Notes: a model not told the origin generated them from the letters alone. Positions 25,449 through 34,429 are shown, counted from the stretch's first letter. The stretch: DNA of 35,225 nucleotides from Ignavibacteriales bacterium (GCA_016936095.1 JAFGPR010000020.1:1-35225); one strand, 5' to 3'. A program made the numbers and translations.

Positions 25449-27014
25449 TTATTTAGCGAATTTAATTTTTCTAACTTCTCTTATTACGGTTATTTTTATC
25501 TGACCAGGAAATTCAACTTCTTCTTGAATTTTTTGAGCAATGTCAACTGCTAATTGGTCAGCTACATCATCGTTTATTTTATCTGGTTCAACAACTACAC
25601 GAACTTCTCGACCAGCTTGGATTGCATAAGTTTTTGCAACACCTTCAAATGTCTTTGCAATATTTTCAAGATTTTCTAATCTTTTTACATAACTTTCAAG
25701 AGGTTCTCTTCTAGCACCTGGTCTCGCACCACTGATAGCATCTGCTGCTTGAACCAAAACAGAAATAGGATGTGTCATTTCCATGTCTTCATGATGACTT
25801 CCAATAGCATTCAGAACGATTGGATGTTCCTTGAACTTTTTTGCTAATTCATATCCTAAAATAGCATGAGGTCCATCAGCATCTCTGTCAATTACTTTAC
25901 CAAGATCGTGCAACAATCCTGCTCTTTTTGCAATATGAGGATCTAAATTAAGTTCCGCAGCCATTATTCCAGTCAAGTAAGCTACTTCAATACTATGTTG
26001 AAGAAGATTTTGTCCATAACTTGACCGATATTTCATTTTGCCGATATATCTAATTAGATTGGGATCTATATTACCAAAACCGAATTGAATAATTACATTC
26101 TCACCCTCACGCATGATTTCTTCTTCGAGTTCAGATTCGACTTTTTTAACGATTTCTTCAATTCGAGCCGGATGGATTCTTCCATCAAGAATTAATCTTT
26201 CCAAAGAAATCCTTGCAATTTCTCGTCTGAACTGGTCAAATGCCGAAAGGATTACAGCTTCGGGGGTATCATCAACAATAACATCTACACCAGTAGCAGC
26301 TTCGAAAGCACGAATATTTCTACCTTCCCTTCCGATAATTCTTCCTTTCATTTCTTCGTTTTGAATTTGAACTACCGAAACAGTTGATTCGACTGAGTGA
26401 TCAACCGCTGTTCTTTGGATGGCTTGGACAACAATTTTTTGCGCTTCCTTTCGTGCTTCAACTGTTGCTTTATCCCTGACTTCTTTTATCATTTGTGCAG
26501 CATTTGTCTTAGCTTGATCAATTAAATTATCTACTAGCATTTTTTTTGCTTCGTCGTAAGTCATACCAGTAATTTTTTCAAGCCGGGTTTTTTCCTCTTC
26601 AAGAAGTGTCTTATATTCTTCATCCTTTTTTGAAATAAGTTCTTTATCAGTTAATATTTTCTTCTCTGCATCCTTAATTGCAGTTTCCTTTTGAACAACC
26701 AATTCATATTTTTTTTCAACGTTTAATTCTTTTTTTTCTAAAGTTTTTTCAAGGAGTTGTAACTTTTGTTTTTTTTGGTTTGTTTCGTTATCAAAGTCTT
26801 GTTTTTTCTTAAACCATTCATCTTTTACTTCAAGTAGTTTCTCTCTTTTAATGTTCTTTGCTTCTTTTTCTGCATCTTCTAGTATTTGTTTAGCTTTTTC
26901 ACTTGCATTTGCAATTTTATTTTTACCAGCTTTTTGGCTAAGTGTATAGCCAATATAATACATAATAAATCCCACTACAATTGCAATCAGGATTAATACC
27001 CAAGTTTCTACCAT
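25449..27014 (-). CDS. rny: Ribonuclease Y
   Basis: RNase Y (521 residues, the usual size) is a membrane-anchored endoribonuclease that starts mRNA decay. It has an N-terminal membrane helix (about 4-24), a long charged coiled coil (about 35-165), a KH domain with GRIIGREGRNIRAFE, and an HD domain with the metal motif LLHDLGKVIDRDADG. A C-terminal Y-type domain follows. A strong GGAGG lies 5 nt before the ATG. It is downstream of zapA and the probable 6S RNA and is closed by the terminator at 25411-25442. Confidence 0.98.
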   Translation of the reverse strand: MVETWVLILIAIVVGFIMYYIGYTLSQKAGKNKIANASEKAKQILEDAEKEAKNIKREKLLEVKDEWFKKKQDFDNETNQKKQKLQLLEKTLEKKELNVEKKYELVVQKETAIKDAEKKILTDKELISKKDEEYKTLLEEEKTRLEKITGMTYDEAKKMLVDNLIDQAKTNAAQMIKEVRDKATVEARKEAQKIVVQAIQRTAVDHSVESTVSVVQIQNEEMKGRIIGREGRNIRAFEAATGVDVIVDDTPEAVILSAFDQFRREIARISLERLILDGRIHPARIEEIVKKVESELEEEIMREGENVIIQFGFGNIDPNLIRYIGKMKYRSSYGQNLLQHSIEVAYLTGIMAAELNLDPHIAKRAGLLHDLGKVIDRDADGPHAILGYELAKKFKEHPIVLNAIGSHHEDMEMTHPISVLVQAADAISGARPGARREPLESYVKRLENLENIAKTFEGVAKTYAIQAGREVRVVVEPDKINDDVADQLAVDIAQKIQEEVEFPGQIKITVIREVRKIKFAK

Positions 27015-27047
27015 AATTCCTCCATAGAAATCTATTAAATTAATTCA

Positions 27048-27225
27048 ACGCTGTCGGCCTACTGATGAAGAACCCTGCTTCACCAATGTGGGAAATTGCC
27101 CGACGTTTCTTACTTCCACCGTTACCTAAGTAATCCCAAAGGGATGAGGCCTGTATTACGCGTCGTGAGTCCATAACCCTAAAGAAGATATAATTGTTAG
27201 TTCTTCTTTTTCGAACCGACAGCGT
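27048..27225 (-). ncRNA. ssrS: Probable 6S RNA between zapA and rny
   Basis: The 223-bp gap between zapA and rny holds a structured region. The ends pair perfectly over 10 bp (ACGCTGTCGG on the minus strand, 27225-27216, with CCGACAGCGT, 27057-27048). A second 7-bp helix follows inside (GAAGAAC/GTTCTTC, 27206-27200 with 27073-27067), then a large open region and an apical arm closed by CGACG/CGTCG with an ATCCC-TTT-GGGAT hairpin. A rod of about 178 nt with a central bubble is the 6S RNA shape, and 6S RNA lies next to zapA in many bacteria. Strand is chosen from the neighbours, since the stems work both ways. I see no terminator of its own. Confidence 0.7.
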
Positions 27226-27237
27226 GAAAGATAAAAA

Positions 27238-27537
27238 TTATGATTGGTCAGTCATTGTCTGAGAGTTATCTAGAAGAAGCCTTAATTTTTTTATTCTATC
27301 AGTTGATTGAATTAATATTTCTTTATGTTTATTCTTTACCATAAATAAATCATATGCTATATTTAATGCTGCAATAATCGCTATTGTTTCTGTTGGTTGT
27401 GTTGATAAATCTTTTTTAATTTCTGTTATTACATCGTTTACATATTTTGCTAACTCAGTTGCTATTTCTTCATTCTCTACTAACAGCGAATATTCTTTAT
27501 CAAATATTTTTAATTTTAGCTTCTTTTTTTCTGCCAT
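27238..27537 (-). CDS. zapA: Cell division protein ZapA
   Basis: ZapA (99 residues) binds FtsZ and bundles its filaments at the division ring. The N-terminal part (KKLKLKIFDKEYSLLVENEE) and the helical second half (ETIAIIAALNIAYDLFMVKN), which forms the tetramer coiled coil, fit the family. It lies 32 bp after a coiled-coil gene of similar size and just before the probable 6S RNA and rny. Confidence 0.92.
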   Translation of the reverse strand: MAEKKKLKLKIFDKEYSLLVENEEIATELAKYVNDVITEIKKDLSTQPTETIAIIAALNIAYDLFMVKNKHKEILIQSTDRIKKLRLLLDNSQTMTDQS

Positions 27538-27569
27538 TGAATGACTAACCTACCATACTTCCAAATTAA

Positions 27570-27884
27570 TTAAGAACCAAGATGATAATCTATTCTCTCG
27601 ATAAGATCATCAATTTTTCTTTTAAAGTTTTGTTTGTCTTCTATATTTATAAATTCTGAACTATTTTTTTCTTTCAAATTGTAATGTAATTCAGCAAGCT
27701 TTCTTTCCAATTCTTTTATCTTGGCCTTGAGGATTACATTCTCTTCCTCAATTCGTGAAAATTCCTTTGCTATAACTGAATTAGCTTCTTCAAGTTTTTC
27801 GTTTTTCTGGATAAATGCATGTAGTTGTTTTTCTAATTCATTTAATTCTTTATTTAAATATTCATATTGAATTAGCTCAGGCAA
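27570..27884 (-). CDS. Coiled-coil protein, ZapB-like in position
   Basis: This 104-residue protein is nearly all charged helix with heptad spacing (LNKELNELEKQLHAFIQKNE, LKAKIKELERKLAELHYNL) and no membrane segment. I cannot assign a family by sequence. Its size, coiled coil and place directly before zapA make a divisome partner of the ZapB kind a reasonable guess. The start is TTG at 27884, immediately after the pheT stop; GAGGTG in the last codons of pheT is its ribosome-binding site, so it is coupled to pheT. Confidence 0.75.
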   Translation of the reverse strand: MPELIQYEYLNKELNELEKQLHAFIQKNEKLEEANSVIAKEFSRIEEENVILKAKIKELERKLAELHYNLKEKNSSEFINIEDKQNFKRKIDDLIERIDYHLGS

Positions 27885-30290
27885 CTATTCACCTCTTAAT
27901 TTTGCATTAAATTTATTTTTTGTCTTTTCAATCATATCCCAAAAATATTTATCAACTTCTTCTTCTGTTAAAGTTTTTTCGCTATTCCAAAATTCTAATT
28001 GAAAAGCTAAACTTTTTACATCTTTACCTAAACTTTCACTTTCAAAAATATCAAATAACTTTATATTTTTCAATACATTTAGTGAATTTTTTAAAATAAA
28101 TTTCATTACATCAGAATTATCTGTTTTCTTATCAATAATAATAGCAAAATCTCTAATAACTTTCGGATATTTCAATAATTCCTGATATTTTTTAATAGGA
28201 AGTTCAATTTGCTTTAAAATATCAAGATTGAAGTCAAAAACATATACATCTTGTGTTATATCAAAATAATCTAAAATTTCCTTCTTGATTTTTCCACCTA
28301 TTCCAATTTTTTTGCCATTAAATTCTTTTTCAAAATAATATTCAAATAAATCATTCCCGTCTTTATAAAATTTTTCAATGCATTTAATATTGGTAAAAAA
28401 GAATTCCAAAGTTTGTTCTACAGATTCTTTCAGATCGTAGAAATCAAATTGTCTATCTTTCTCATACCATTCTGATTCTACTGCTTTTCCTGTTATTCCA
28501 ATCAATAATTTACTCTCTTCGATAAAATCAGAAAAATCTATTAATTTTCCATCTTTTATTCGATTGAAAATTTGACCGATTTCAAAAAACCTTAAATTCT
28601 TCTCCTGAACATTTAAATTCTTTTTAATTGTTATGAGCATACCAGGAATAAGAGAGGTCCGAACGGAAGCCATTTCATAACTTTTTGGATTTAATACATT
28701 TATCGCTGTTCCAAACTTATTTGCTGTTTCTTCTTTTTGCAATGAATTACTAACAATTTCAAAAAATCCAAGAGAAACCATAATATCGCGTAATTTATCA
28801 TCAAAAGTGTTCTGATATACTCTTTCTTCTAATGTAATTGAAATTTTGTTAACAGGTGGAATCTTGTCATATCCGTAAATACGTGCCACCTCTTCTATTA
28901 AATCTATCTCTCTTTCAATGTCAGGACGAAATGTAGGGACTTCAACTTCAATTTGCGAATTAACGTTTTTAAAAATATTGAATTGGAGATTTTTTAGAAT
29001 TTGTTGAATACTTTCTTTTGGAATTTCAAATCCTAAAATGCGAGTAATTCTATTAAATCTTAAAGATACTTTTCTGGGAATAATCTTTTTTGGATAAATA
29101 TCAATTGAATCTTTAGCTATCGTACCACCGGTTAATTCTCTCATTAGTTGTGCAGCCCGGTTGGCAGCATATGGTGCTATGCTCGGATCAACACCTCTTT
29201 CAAATCTATATGATGCATCTGTTGATAATCCCAATCTTTTAGAAGTCTTTCTTATCGCACTTGGATTAAAATATGCACTTTCAATAAGAATATTTTTTGT
29301 GTTGATTGTTACCTCAGAATTTTTACCACCCATAACACCAGCAACTGCAACAGAACACTTTCCATCACATATCATTAAATCGGTTGAGGTAATCTCACGT
29401 TCTTTATCATCAAGAGTGGTAAATTTTACTTTTTCTTTTTCATTTCTAACAATGATTTTTTTATTTGCTAAAAGATCTAAATCAAATGCATGTAATGGCT
29501 GTCCTGTTTCGTATAAAACAAAATTGGTGATATCAACAATATTGTTAATCGGTCTTAAGCCGACATTTAGCAATTTTTTCTTTAACCATTCAGGTGATTC
29601 ATTTATCCGAACATCTGTAACAACTTTTGCAAAATATCTGGGGCAGTCAATATAATTTAGAATTTCAACCGAAGCTAATTTATTTATATTGTTGTCTGAT
29701 TCAGTAAATTTAATTTCAGGTATTTTTAATTGCTTGTTGAATATTGCCGATAGATCTCTTGCTACACCTATATGGCTGAGTGCATCGGAACGATTAGGGG
29801 TTACGTTAATATCTAAAATCACATCATTTAAGCCAAGTTCATCTGACAAATTTTTTCCGACTTCTGCTCTTTCACTTAACACCATTATTCCATCGTGATT
29901 GTCACTTATTCCTAATTCTCTTTCAGAACAAATCATCCCTTCAGAAACTTCGCCACGAATTTTAACCTTCGCAATTTTGAAATTATTTTCAGGAATTGTA
30001 GCACCGATTTTTGCAAATGGAATTTTTTGGCCGGTATCAACATTTGGAGCACCACAAATAACATTGAAGACATTCTGTCCATCAGATACTTTGCATAAAG
30101 TCAATTTATCAGCATTTGGATGCATCTGCTTTTCTTTAACATATCCAACTACAATATTATTAAAAATTTTTCTTTGGTCAATTATTTCTTCTATTTCAAG
30201 ACCTGCAGAAGTTAATTTATCTGAAATTTCTGCAATTGTTGTACCAGATAAATCAATATAATCATTTAACCAGTTAAGAGAAATTTTCAA
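27885..30290 (-). CDS. pheT: Phenylalanyl-tRNA synthetase beta subunit
   Basis: PheT (801 residues, full length) forms the alpha2-beta2 synthetase with PheS. Domains in order are an N-terminal segment (MKISLNWLNDYIDL), the tRNA-binding OB-fold (about 40-150, VGYVKEKQMHPNADKLTLC), the B3/B4 editing region (about 210-390), B5 (about 405-475) and the catalytic-like core. The C-terminal FDX-ACB anticodon-binding domain (about 705-800) ends in KNKFNAKLRGE. The start is TTG at 30290 with GGAG 7 nt upstream, 32 bp after pheS. The coiled-coil gene follows without a gap. Confidence 0.98.
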   Translation of the reverse strand: MKISLNWLNDYIDLSGTTIAEISDKLTSAGLEIEEIIDQRKIFNNIVVGYVKEKQMHPNADKLTLCKVSDGQNVFNVICGAPNVDTGQKIPFAKIGATIPENNFKIAKVKIRGEVSEGMICSERELGISDNHDGIMVLSERAEVGKNLSDELGLNDVILDINVTPNRSDALSHIGVARDLSAIFNKQLKIPEIKFTESDNNINKLASVEILNYIDCPRYFAKVVTDVRINESPEWLKKKLLNVGLRPINNIVDITNFVLYETGQPLHAFDLDLLANKKIIVRNEKEKVKFTTLDDKEREITSTDLMICDGKCSVAVAGVMGGKNSEVTINTKNILIESAYFNPSAIRKTSKRLGLSTDASYRFERGVDPSIAPYAANRAAQLMRELTGGTIAKDSIDIYPKKIIPRKVSLRFNRITRILGFEIPKESIQQILKNLQFNIFKNVNSQIEVEVPTFRPDIEREIDLIEEVARIYGYDKIPPVNKISITLEERVYQNTFDDKLRDIMVSLGFFEIVSNSLQKEETANKFGTAINVLNPKSYEMASVRTSLIPGMLITIKKNLNVQEKNLRFFEIGQIFNRIKDGKLIDFSDFIEESKLLIGITGKAVESEWYEKDRQFDFYDLKESVEQTLEFFFTNIKCIEKFYKDGNDLFEYYFEKEFNGKKIGIGGKIKKEILDYFDITQDVYVFDFNLDILKQIELPIKKYQELLKYPKVIRDFAIIIDKKTDNSDVMKFILKNSLNVLKNIKLFDIFESESLGKDVKSLAFQLEFWNSEKTLTEEEVDKYFWDMIEKTKNKFNAKLRGE

Positions 30291-30322
30291 TTTATCACTC
30301 CAATAAATAAATTATACTTGAA

Positions 30323-31321
30323 TTAAACTGAAATAAATTGTTTTAGAAATCTTAAATCATTATCAAAAAGTAGTCTAATATCATCAATTCCATATTTCAG
30401 TAAAGCCATTCTTTCCACGCCCATGCCAAATGCATAACCGACATATTTTTCTGGATCAATACCGACATTCATAAGTACATTCGGATCAACCATACCGCAA
30501 CCAAGAATTTCCAACCAACGACCTTCCTTACCTTGCTGTTGCCACCATATATCAACTTCAGCACTAGGTTCAGTAAAAGGGAAAAAACTCGCACGAAATC
30601 TGTATTTCACGTCCTTGCCATATAATTGTTGAGCAAAGGAGACAAGTGTTCCTTTTAATTCAGCAAAAGTAACATCAGTATCAACAAGCAATCCTTCAAC
30701 TTGGTGAAACAAGCAATAACTTTTTGCACTAAGTGATTCATTGCGGTAAACTTTACCAGGCATTATTGCTCGCAAGGGTGGTTTCTTTTCTTGCATTACT
30801 CTTATCTGAACAGGTGAAGTATGTGTCCTAAGTAAAAATTTTTCTGATACGAAAAATGTATCTTGCATATCTCGAGCGGGATGGTCATCAGGGAAATTAA
30901 GCGCTCCGAAATTATTGTAATCTGATTCTAGTTCAGGACCTTCGTAAATAGAAAAACCCAATCCTTTGAATATAGCTCTTACTTCATCAAGTGTCTGTGT
31001 GATGATATGTTTTGAACCGACAAAAGACTTTCTTCCGGGTAGTGAAAGATCAATATAAGAATCAGTAGAGTTAGAATTACTTAGAATCATTTCTTGCAGT
31101 TGATTGAATTTACCTGTTATCTCAATTTTAGCTTGATTTAGAGTTTTTCCTATAATTGGTTTATCGTTGCTTGTGATTTTTTTGAAATCATCAAATAATT
31201 GAGACAGAACACCTCTTCTTCCGAGGTATTTGATTCTGACATTTTCTAATTCAGCAGAAGAGTTAACTTTTTTAATCTCAGCGTTAAATTCGTTTAATGT
31301 TTTTTTAATTTCTTCTAGCAT
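30323..31321 (-). CDS. pheS: Phenylalanyl-tRNA synthetase alpha subunit
   Basis: PheS (332 residues) is the catalytic subunit. An N-terminal coiled-coil arm (about 1-90) precedes the class II core with FHQVEGLLVDTDVTF (motif 2 region) and GMGVERMALLKYGIDDIR (motif 3). I chose the ATG at 31321 over an in-frame TTG three codons earlier. No clear Shine-Dalgarno site precedes either. A long hairpin lies between it and rplT, so expression may be partly uncoupled from the ribosomal protein genes. Confidence 0.98.
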   Translation of the reverse strand: MLEEIKKTLNEFNAEIKKVNSSAELENVRIKYLGRRGVLSQLFDDFKKITSNDKPIIGKTLNQAKIEITGKFNQLQEMILSNSNSTDSYIDLSLPGRKSFVGSKHIITQTLDEVRAIFKGLGFSIYEGPELESDYNNFGALNFPDDHPARDMQDTFFVSEKFLLRTHTSPVQIRVMQEKKPPLRAIMPGKVYRNESLSAKSYCLFHQVEGLLVDTDVTFAELKGTLVSFAQQLYGKDVKYRFRASFFPFTEPSAEVDIWWQQQGKEGRWLEILGCGMVDPNVLMNVGIDPEKYVGYAFGMGVERMALLKYGIDDIRLLFDNDLRFLKQFISV

Positions 31322-31344
31322 AGTAAGCAAAAATATTTAAAATA

Positions 31345-31389
31345 ATACCCTCAGAGTTTTCTAATAAAAAAAATGAAAACAGAGGGTAT
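31345..31389 (-). terminator. Strong hairpin between rplT and pheS (terminator or attenuator)
   Basis: On the minus strand ATACCCTC (31389-31382) pairs with GAGGGTAT (31352-31345). A second helix GTTTTC/GAAAAC stacks inside after a small bulge, and T-rich sequence (TATTTTAAATATTTTT) follows. It begins 5 nt after the rplT stop. It could be a partial terminator or an attenuator for pheST. No pheM-like leader peptide was seen. Confidence 0.65.
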
Positions 31390-31393
31390 AAAA

Positions 31394-31741
31394 TTAGTTA
31401 AAAGAGAATTTTACAATTTCTGCAAATGTATTTGGATTCTCAACCGCAAGACTAGCAAGAATTTTTCTGTTTATGTCAACACCTTTTTTAGTCATTGCAT
31501 CAACAAGTTTTGAATAAGTTGTACCATTCATTCTTGCTGCAGCATTTATTCTAACAATCCAAAGCCGTCTGAAATTTCTCTTATTTACTTTTCTGTCGCG
31601 ATAAGCGTGTTGCAAACCTTTTTCGACATGGTGTTTTGCAACAGTATATACTTTACTTCTCGCACCCCAATAACCTTTTGCAAGTCCGAGGATTTTTTTT
31701 CTTTTTTGTCTTGAAGCAACGTTATTCTTTGTTCTTGGCAT
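31394..31741 (-). CDS. rplT: 50S ribosomal protein L20
   Basis: L20 (115 residues, bL20) is an early 23S rRNA-binding protein of the large subunit and in E. coli represses its own operon. The basic N-terminal tail ([20 protein letters not shown]) and the globular part ([20 protein letters not shown]) match the family. AAGGAGG lies 6 nt before the ATG, the strongest Shine-Dalgarno site in this block. The order infC-rpmI-rplT is conserved across bacteria. Confidence 0.98.
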   Translation of the reverse strand: MPRTKNNVASRQKRKKILGLAKGYWGARSKVYTVAKHHVEKGLQHAYRDRKVNKRNFRRLWIVRINAAARMNGTTYSKLVDAMTKKGVDINRKILASLAVENPNTFAEIVKFSFN

Positions 31742-31753
31742 AGTAAACCTCCT

Positions 31754-31945
31754 TTACTGAAGCATAATTTTTACTCTTTTAATATCGGCATCTGATACAA
31801 GAGTTGATTTTCTTAAACTTCTAATTCTTTTTGATGATTTTTTTGTTAAAATGTGTAGCTTGTAAGCTTTACTCCTTTTAATTTTTCCAGAGCTAGTCTT
31901 CCTAAAAGTTTTTGCAGCTCCTCGATTACTTTTCATCTTTGGCAT
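31754..31945 (-). CDS. rpmI: 50S ribosomal protein L35
   Basis: L35 (63 residues, bL35) is a small basic large-subunit protein with the usual start [20 protein letters not shown] and [20 protein letters not shown] near the end. AAGGA lies 8 nt before the ATG. It sits 12 bp before rplT and 22 bp after infC, in the standard operon. Confidence 0.97.
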   Translation of the reverse strand: MPKMKSNRGAAKTFRKTSSGKIKRSKAYKLHILTKKSSKRIRSLRKSTLVSDADIKRVKIMLQ

Positions 31946-31967
31946 TATATATCCTTTTTATAATTAA

Positions 31968-32489
31968 TTATTTTTTTATTTTTACTGGTGCAATTATTGC
32001 ACTCATTGCTCTTCCTTCAAATTTTATATCTTGTTCAATTTTTCCATTCTCACCAATTCCTTCAATAAACTTTTTGAGCAAATTTTCACCAACTTCTTTA
32101 TATGCAAGTTCCCGTCCTTTGAAAATTACTGCAACCTTTACTTTATTCCCTTCATCTAAAAAATTCAATGCATGCCTTAACTTAAACTCAAAATCATGAG
32201 TATCAGTATTTGGATGCAATCTAATTTCCTTAAGAACTATAACATGTTGTTTTTTCTTTTGTAATTTTTCTTTCTTCTGCAATTCATAAGCATATTTTCC
32301 AAAATTCATAATCTTACACACAGGCGGGTCAGCTTGTGGTGCAATTTCAATTAAATCTAAATTTTGTTCCTCTGCTTTTTTAATAGCTTCTTTTACCGAT
32401 AAAATTCCTAGCTGCTGGCCATCATGATTTATTACTCTTACTTGTGGAGCAGTTATCTCATAATTGATTCTTAATTCTTTCTTTGTAAT
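31968..32489 (-). CDS. infC: Translation initiation factor IF-3 (ATT start)
   Basis: IF-3 (173 residues) binds the 30S subunit, prevents early subunit joining and checks start codons. Reading from ATT at 32489 gives TKKELRINYEITAPQVRVIN, then LGILSVKEAIKKAEEQNLDL and IEIAPQADPPVCKIMNFGKY, which is the complete family N-terminal domain. AGAGG (32499-32495) lies 5 nt before the ATT, and an in-frame stop six codons further upstream excludes a longer form. No ATG, GTG or TTG gives a full protein: the first GTG (32321) is the Val of ADPPVCKI and would lose 56 residues. An ATT start allows IF-3 to repress its own synthesis, as known in E. coli. The ATT is 11 nt after the thrS stop. Confidence 0.96.
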   Translation of the reverse strand: MTKKELRINYEITAPQVRVINHDGQQLGILSVKEAIKKAEEQNLDLIEIAPQADPPVCKIMNFGKYAYELQKKEKLQKKKQHVIVLKEIRLHPNTDTHDFEFKLRHALNFLDEGNKVKVAVIFKGRELAYKEVGENLLKKFIEGIGENGKIEQDIKFEGRAMSAIIAPVKIKK

Positions 32490-32500
32490 AAATTCCTCTG

Positions 32501-34429
32501 CTAATTGTTAATGATTTTGTTGTTTATTTCATTTTTTAATTCTATTAAAAATTCATTTAACTTTTTACTGCCTAAATCACCGACTTTATGCTTCCTAACA
32601 GAAATCGCTTCATTTGATTTTTCCTTTTCACCGATAATTAACATATAAGGTATTTTTTGCATTTCCCAATCACGGATTTTATAACCAATTTTTTCATTTC
32701 TGTAATCAAGTTTGACTCTTATTTCCTCGTTATCCAATTTTTTCCTAATGGTTTCGCAATAATCAATTAAATTCTCTGACACAGGGATAATCACAACTTG
32801 TGTTGGTGCCATCCAAACAGGAAAATCACCAGCATAATGCTCAATAAGAACTCCCATAAATCTCTCAATTGAACCAAGTAAAGCTCGATGAACCATAAAT
32901 GGTCTATGCTCTTTACCATCTTCACCAGTATACTTCAAGTCAAATCTTTCGGGTAGATTGAAATCAAATTGGACAGTGCTCATTTGCCATTCACGATTCA
33001 AAGCGTCTTTAATTTTTATATCAATTTTAGGTCCGTAAAATGCACCACCGCCAGCATCAATTTTATATTTAATATTTTCTTTTCCTAAAGCATTTTTTAG
33101 TGATTCAATTGCTTTGTTCCATAAATCATCTTCCCCGACTGCATCCTCTGGTTTGGTCGCTAAATAAAATTCCATTTTTTCAAATCCTAACGAACGCCAT
33201 ATGTGTATACAAAATCGAATAACTTCAATTATCTCACTTTCAATTTGTTCCTTCGCACAGAAGATATGAGCATCGTCTTGAGTAAATCCTCTCACTCGTA
33301 ACAAACCATGAAGCACGCCGCTCTTTTCATATCTGTAGACTGTTCCTAACTCAGCCCAACGAATTGGTAAATCTTTGTATGAGTGCATACGTGATTTATA
33401 CATCATAATGTGAAATGGACAATTCATTGGTTTTATATAATAATCAATCTCATCAATTTTCATTGGTGAATACATATTCTCTTTATAGAATCCTAAATGT
33501 CCACTAATTTCCCAAAGATTTCCTTTACCGATATGTGGTGAATAAACTAAATCGTAACCATTCTTAAAATGCTCTTTTGTCCAAAAATCTTCTATAATGT
33601 GTCTTATCCTTGCACCATTAGGATGCCAATGAACTAAACCTGCTCCAACTTCGTCGTGAACTGTGAATAGATCTAATTGTTTCCCAAGTTTTCTATGGTC
33701 TCGTTTTTTTGCCTCTTCCAAAAAAGTAAGATAATCATCAAGCATTTTTTTCTTTGGAAAAGAGATGCCGTAAATTCTTTGCAAAGCTTTATTCTTTTCA
33801 TCGCCTCGCCAATAGGAACCTGATACAGTTAGAAGTTTTATGTTTTTTATTAACCCGGTATTAGGTAAATGAGGTCCAGTACATAAGTCAGTAAAATCAG
33901 CTTCTTCATAAATGCTAATCGTTGCATCTTCAGGAAGTTCGTTCAATATTTCAACTTTAAAATTATCATTCTTCGCTGTGAAAAAACTAATTGCTTCTGT
34001 CCGTGATAACTCTTTCCTTATAAACGGATGATTTGCTTCAGCAATTTCAGTCATTTTTTTTTCAATTTTTACTAAATCATCTTCAGATAATTTTGAATTT
34101 ATATCGAAGTCGTAGTAAAAACCATTTTCAATTGCTGGACCAACACCAAATTTTGCTTCAGGGTATAGAGATAAAAGTGCATGAGCCATTAAATGCGAAG
34201 TTGAATGCCAATAAACATCTTTTCCTTCTTTATCGTCGAAAGTCAATATCTTGACCTCCGAATTTTCAGAAATCGGTTTAGTTAAATCAAATACGATATT
34301 ATTCACTTTAACTGCAAGAGCATTTTTAGCTAAACCTTCGGAAATTGATTTGGCTATTTCTAAACCACTAACTCCTTGCGAAAATTCTTTTATTGTTCCG
34401 TCAGGTAATTTTATTTGTATTTTATCCAT
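32501..34429 (-). CDS. thrS: Threonyl-tRNA synthetase
   Basis: ThrS (642 residues, E. coli size) charges tRNA-Thr and edits Ser-tRNA-Thr. Order: TGS domain (1-62), editing domain (about 63-220, with HSTSHLMAHALL and CTGPHLP), class II catalytic core (about 240-535) and anticodon-binding domain (to 642). The core has the zinc ligand Cys in MNCPFHIMMYK, motif 2 RVRGFTQDDAHIFC and motif 3 HRALLGSIERF. No clear Shine-Dalgarno site precedes the ATG. A Bacteroidota-type promoter lies 60-91 bp upstream, making thrS the first gene of the block. I see no T-box. Confidence 0.98.
   Translation of the reverse strand: MDKIQIKLPDGTIKEFSQGVSGLEIAKSISEGLAKNALAVKVNNIVFDLTKPISENSEVKILTFDDKEGKDVYWHSTSHLMAHALLSLYPEAKFGVGPAIENGFYYDFDINSKLSEDDLVKIEKKMTEIAEANHPFIRKELSRTEAISFFTAKNDNFKVEILNELPEDATISIYEEADFTDLCTGPHLPNTGLIKNIKLLTVSGSYWRGDEKNKALQRIYGISFPKKKMLDDYLTFLEEAKKRDHRKLGKQLDLFTVHDEVGAGLVHWHPNGARIRHIIEDFWTKEHFKNGYDLVYSPHIGKGNLWEISGHLGFYKENMYSPMKIDEIDYYIKPMNCPFHIMMYKSRMHSYKDLPIRWAELGTVYRYEKSGVLHGLLRVRGFTQDDAHIFCAKEQIESEIIEVIRFCIHIWRSLGFEKMEFYLATKPEDAVGEDDLWNKAIESLKNALGKENIKYKIDAGGGAFYGPKIDIKIKDALNREWQMSTVQFDFNLPERFDLKYTGEDGKEHRPFMVHRALLGSIERFMGVLIEHYAGDFPVWMAPTQVVIIPVSENLIDYCETIRKKLDNEEIRVKLDYRNEKIGYKIRDWEMQKIPYMLIIGEKEKSNEAISVRKHKVGDLGSKKLNEFLIELKNEINNKIINN

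Noticed and set aside
27027-27237. T-box or other riboswitch upstream of rny
   Set aside because: No T-box sequence or specifier loop is visible. The closing helix spans the whole gap and fits 6S RNA better, and rny has a free, strong ribosome site after it.
29161-29655. 164-codon open frame on the plus strand inside pheT
   Set aside because: It is antisense to conserved PheT sequence, with no family likeness or start signal.
31968-32321. infC as a 117-residue protein starting with GTG
   Set aside because: The GTG is an internal valine of a conserved motif, and the upstream in-frame sequence is plainly IF-3.
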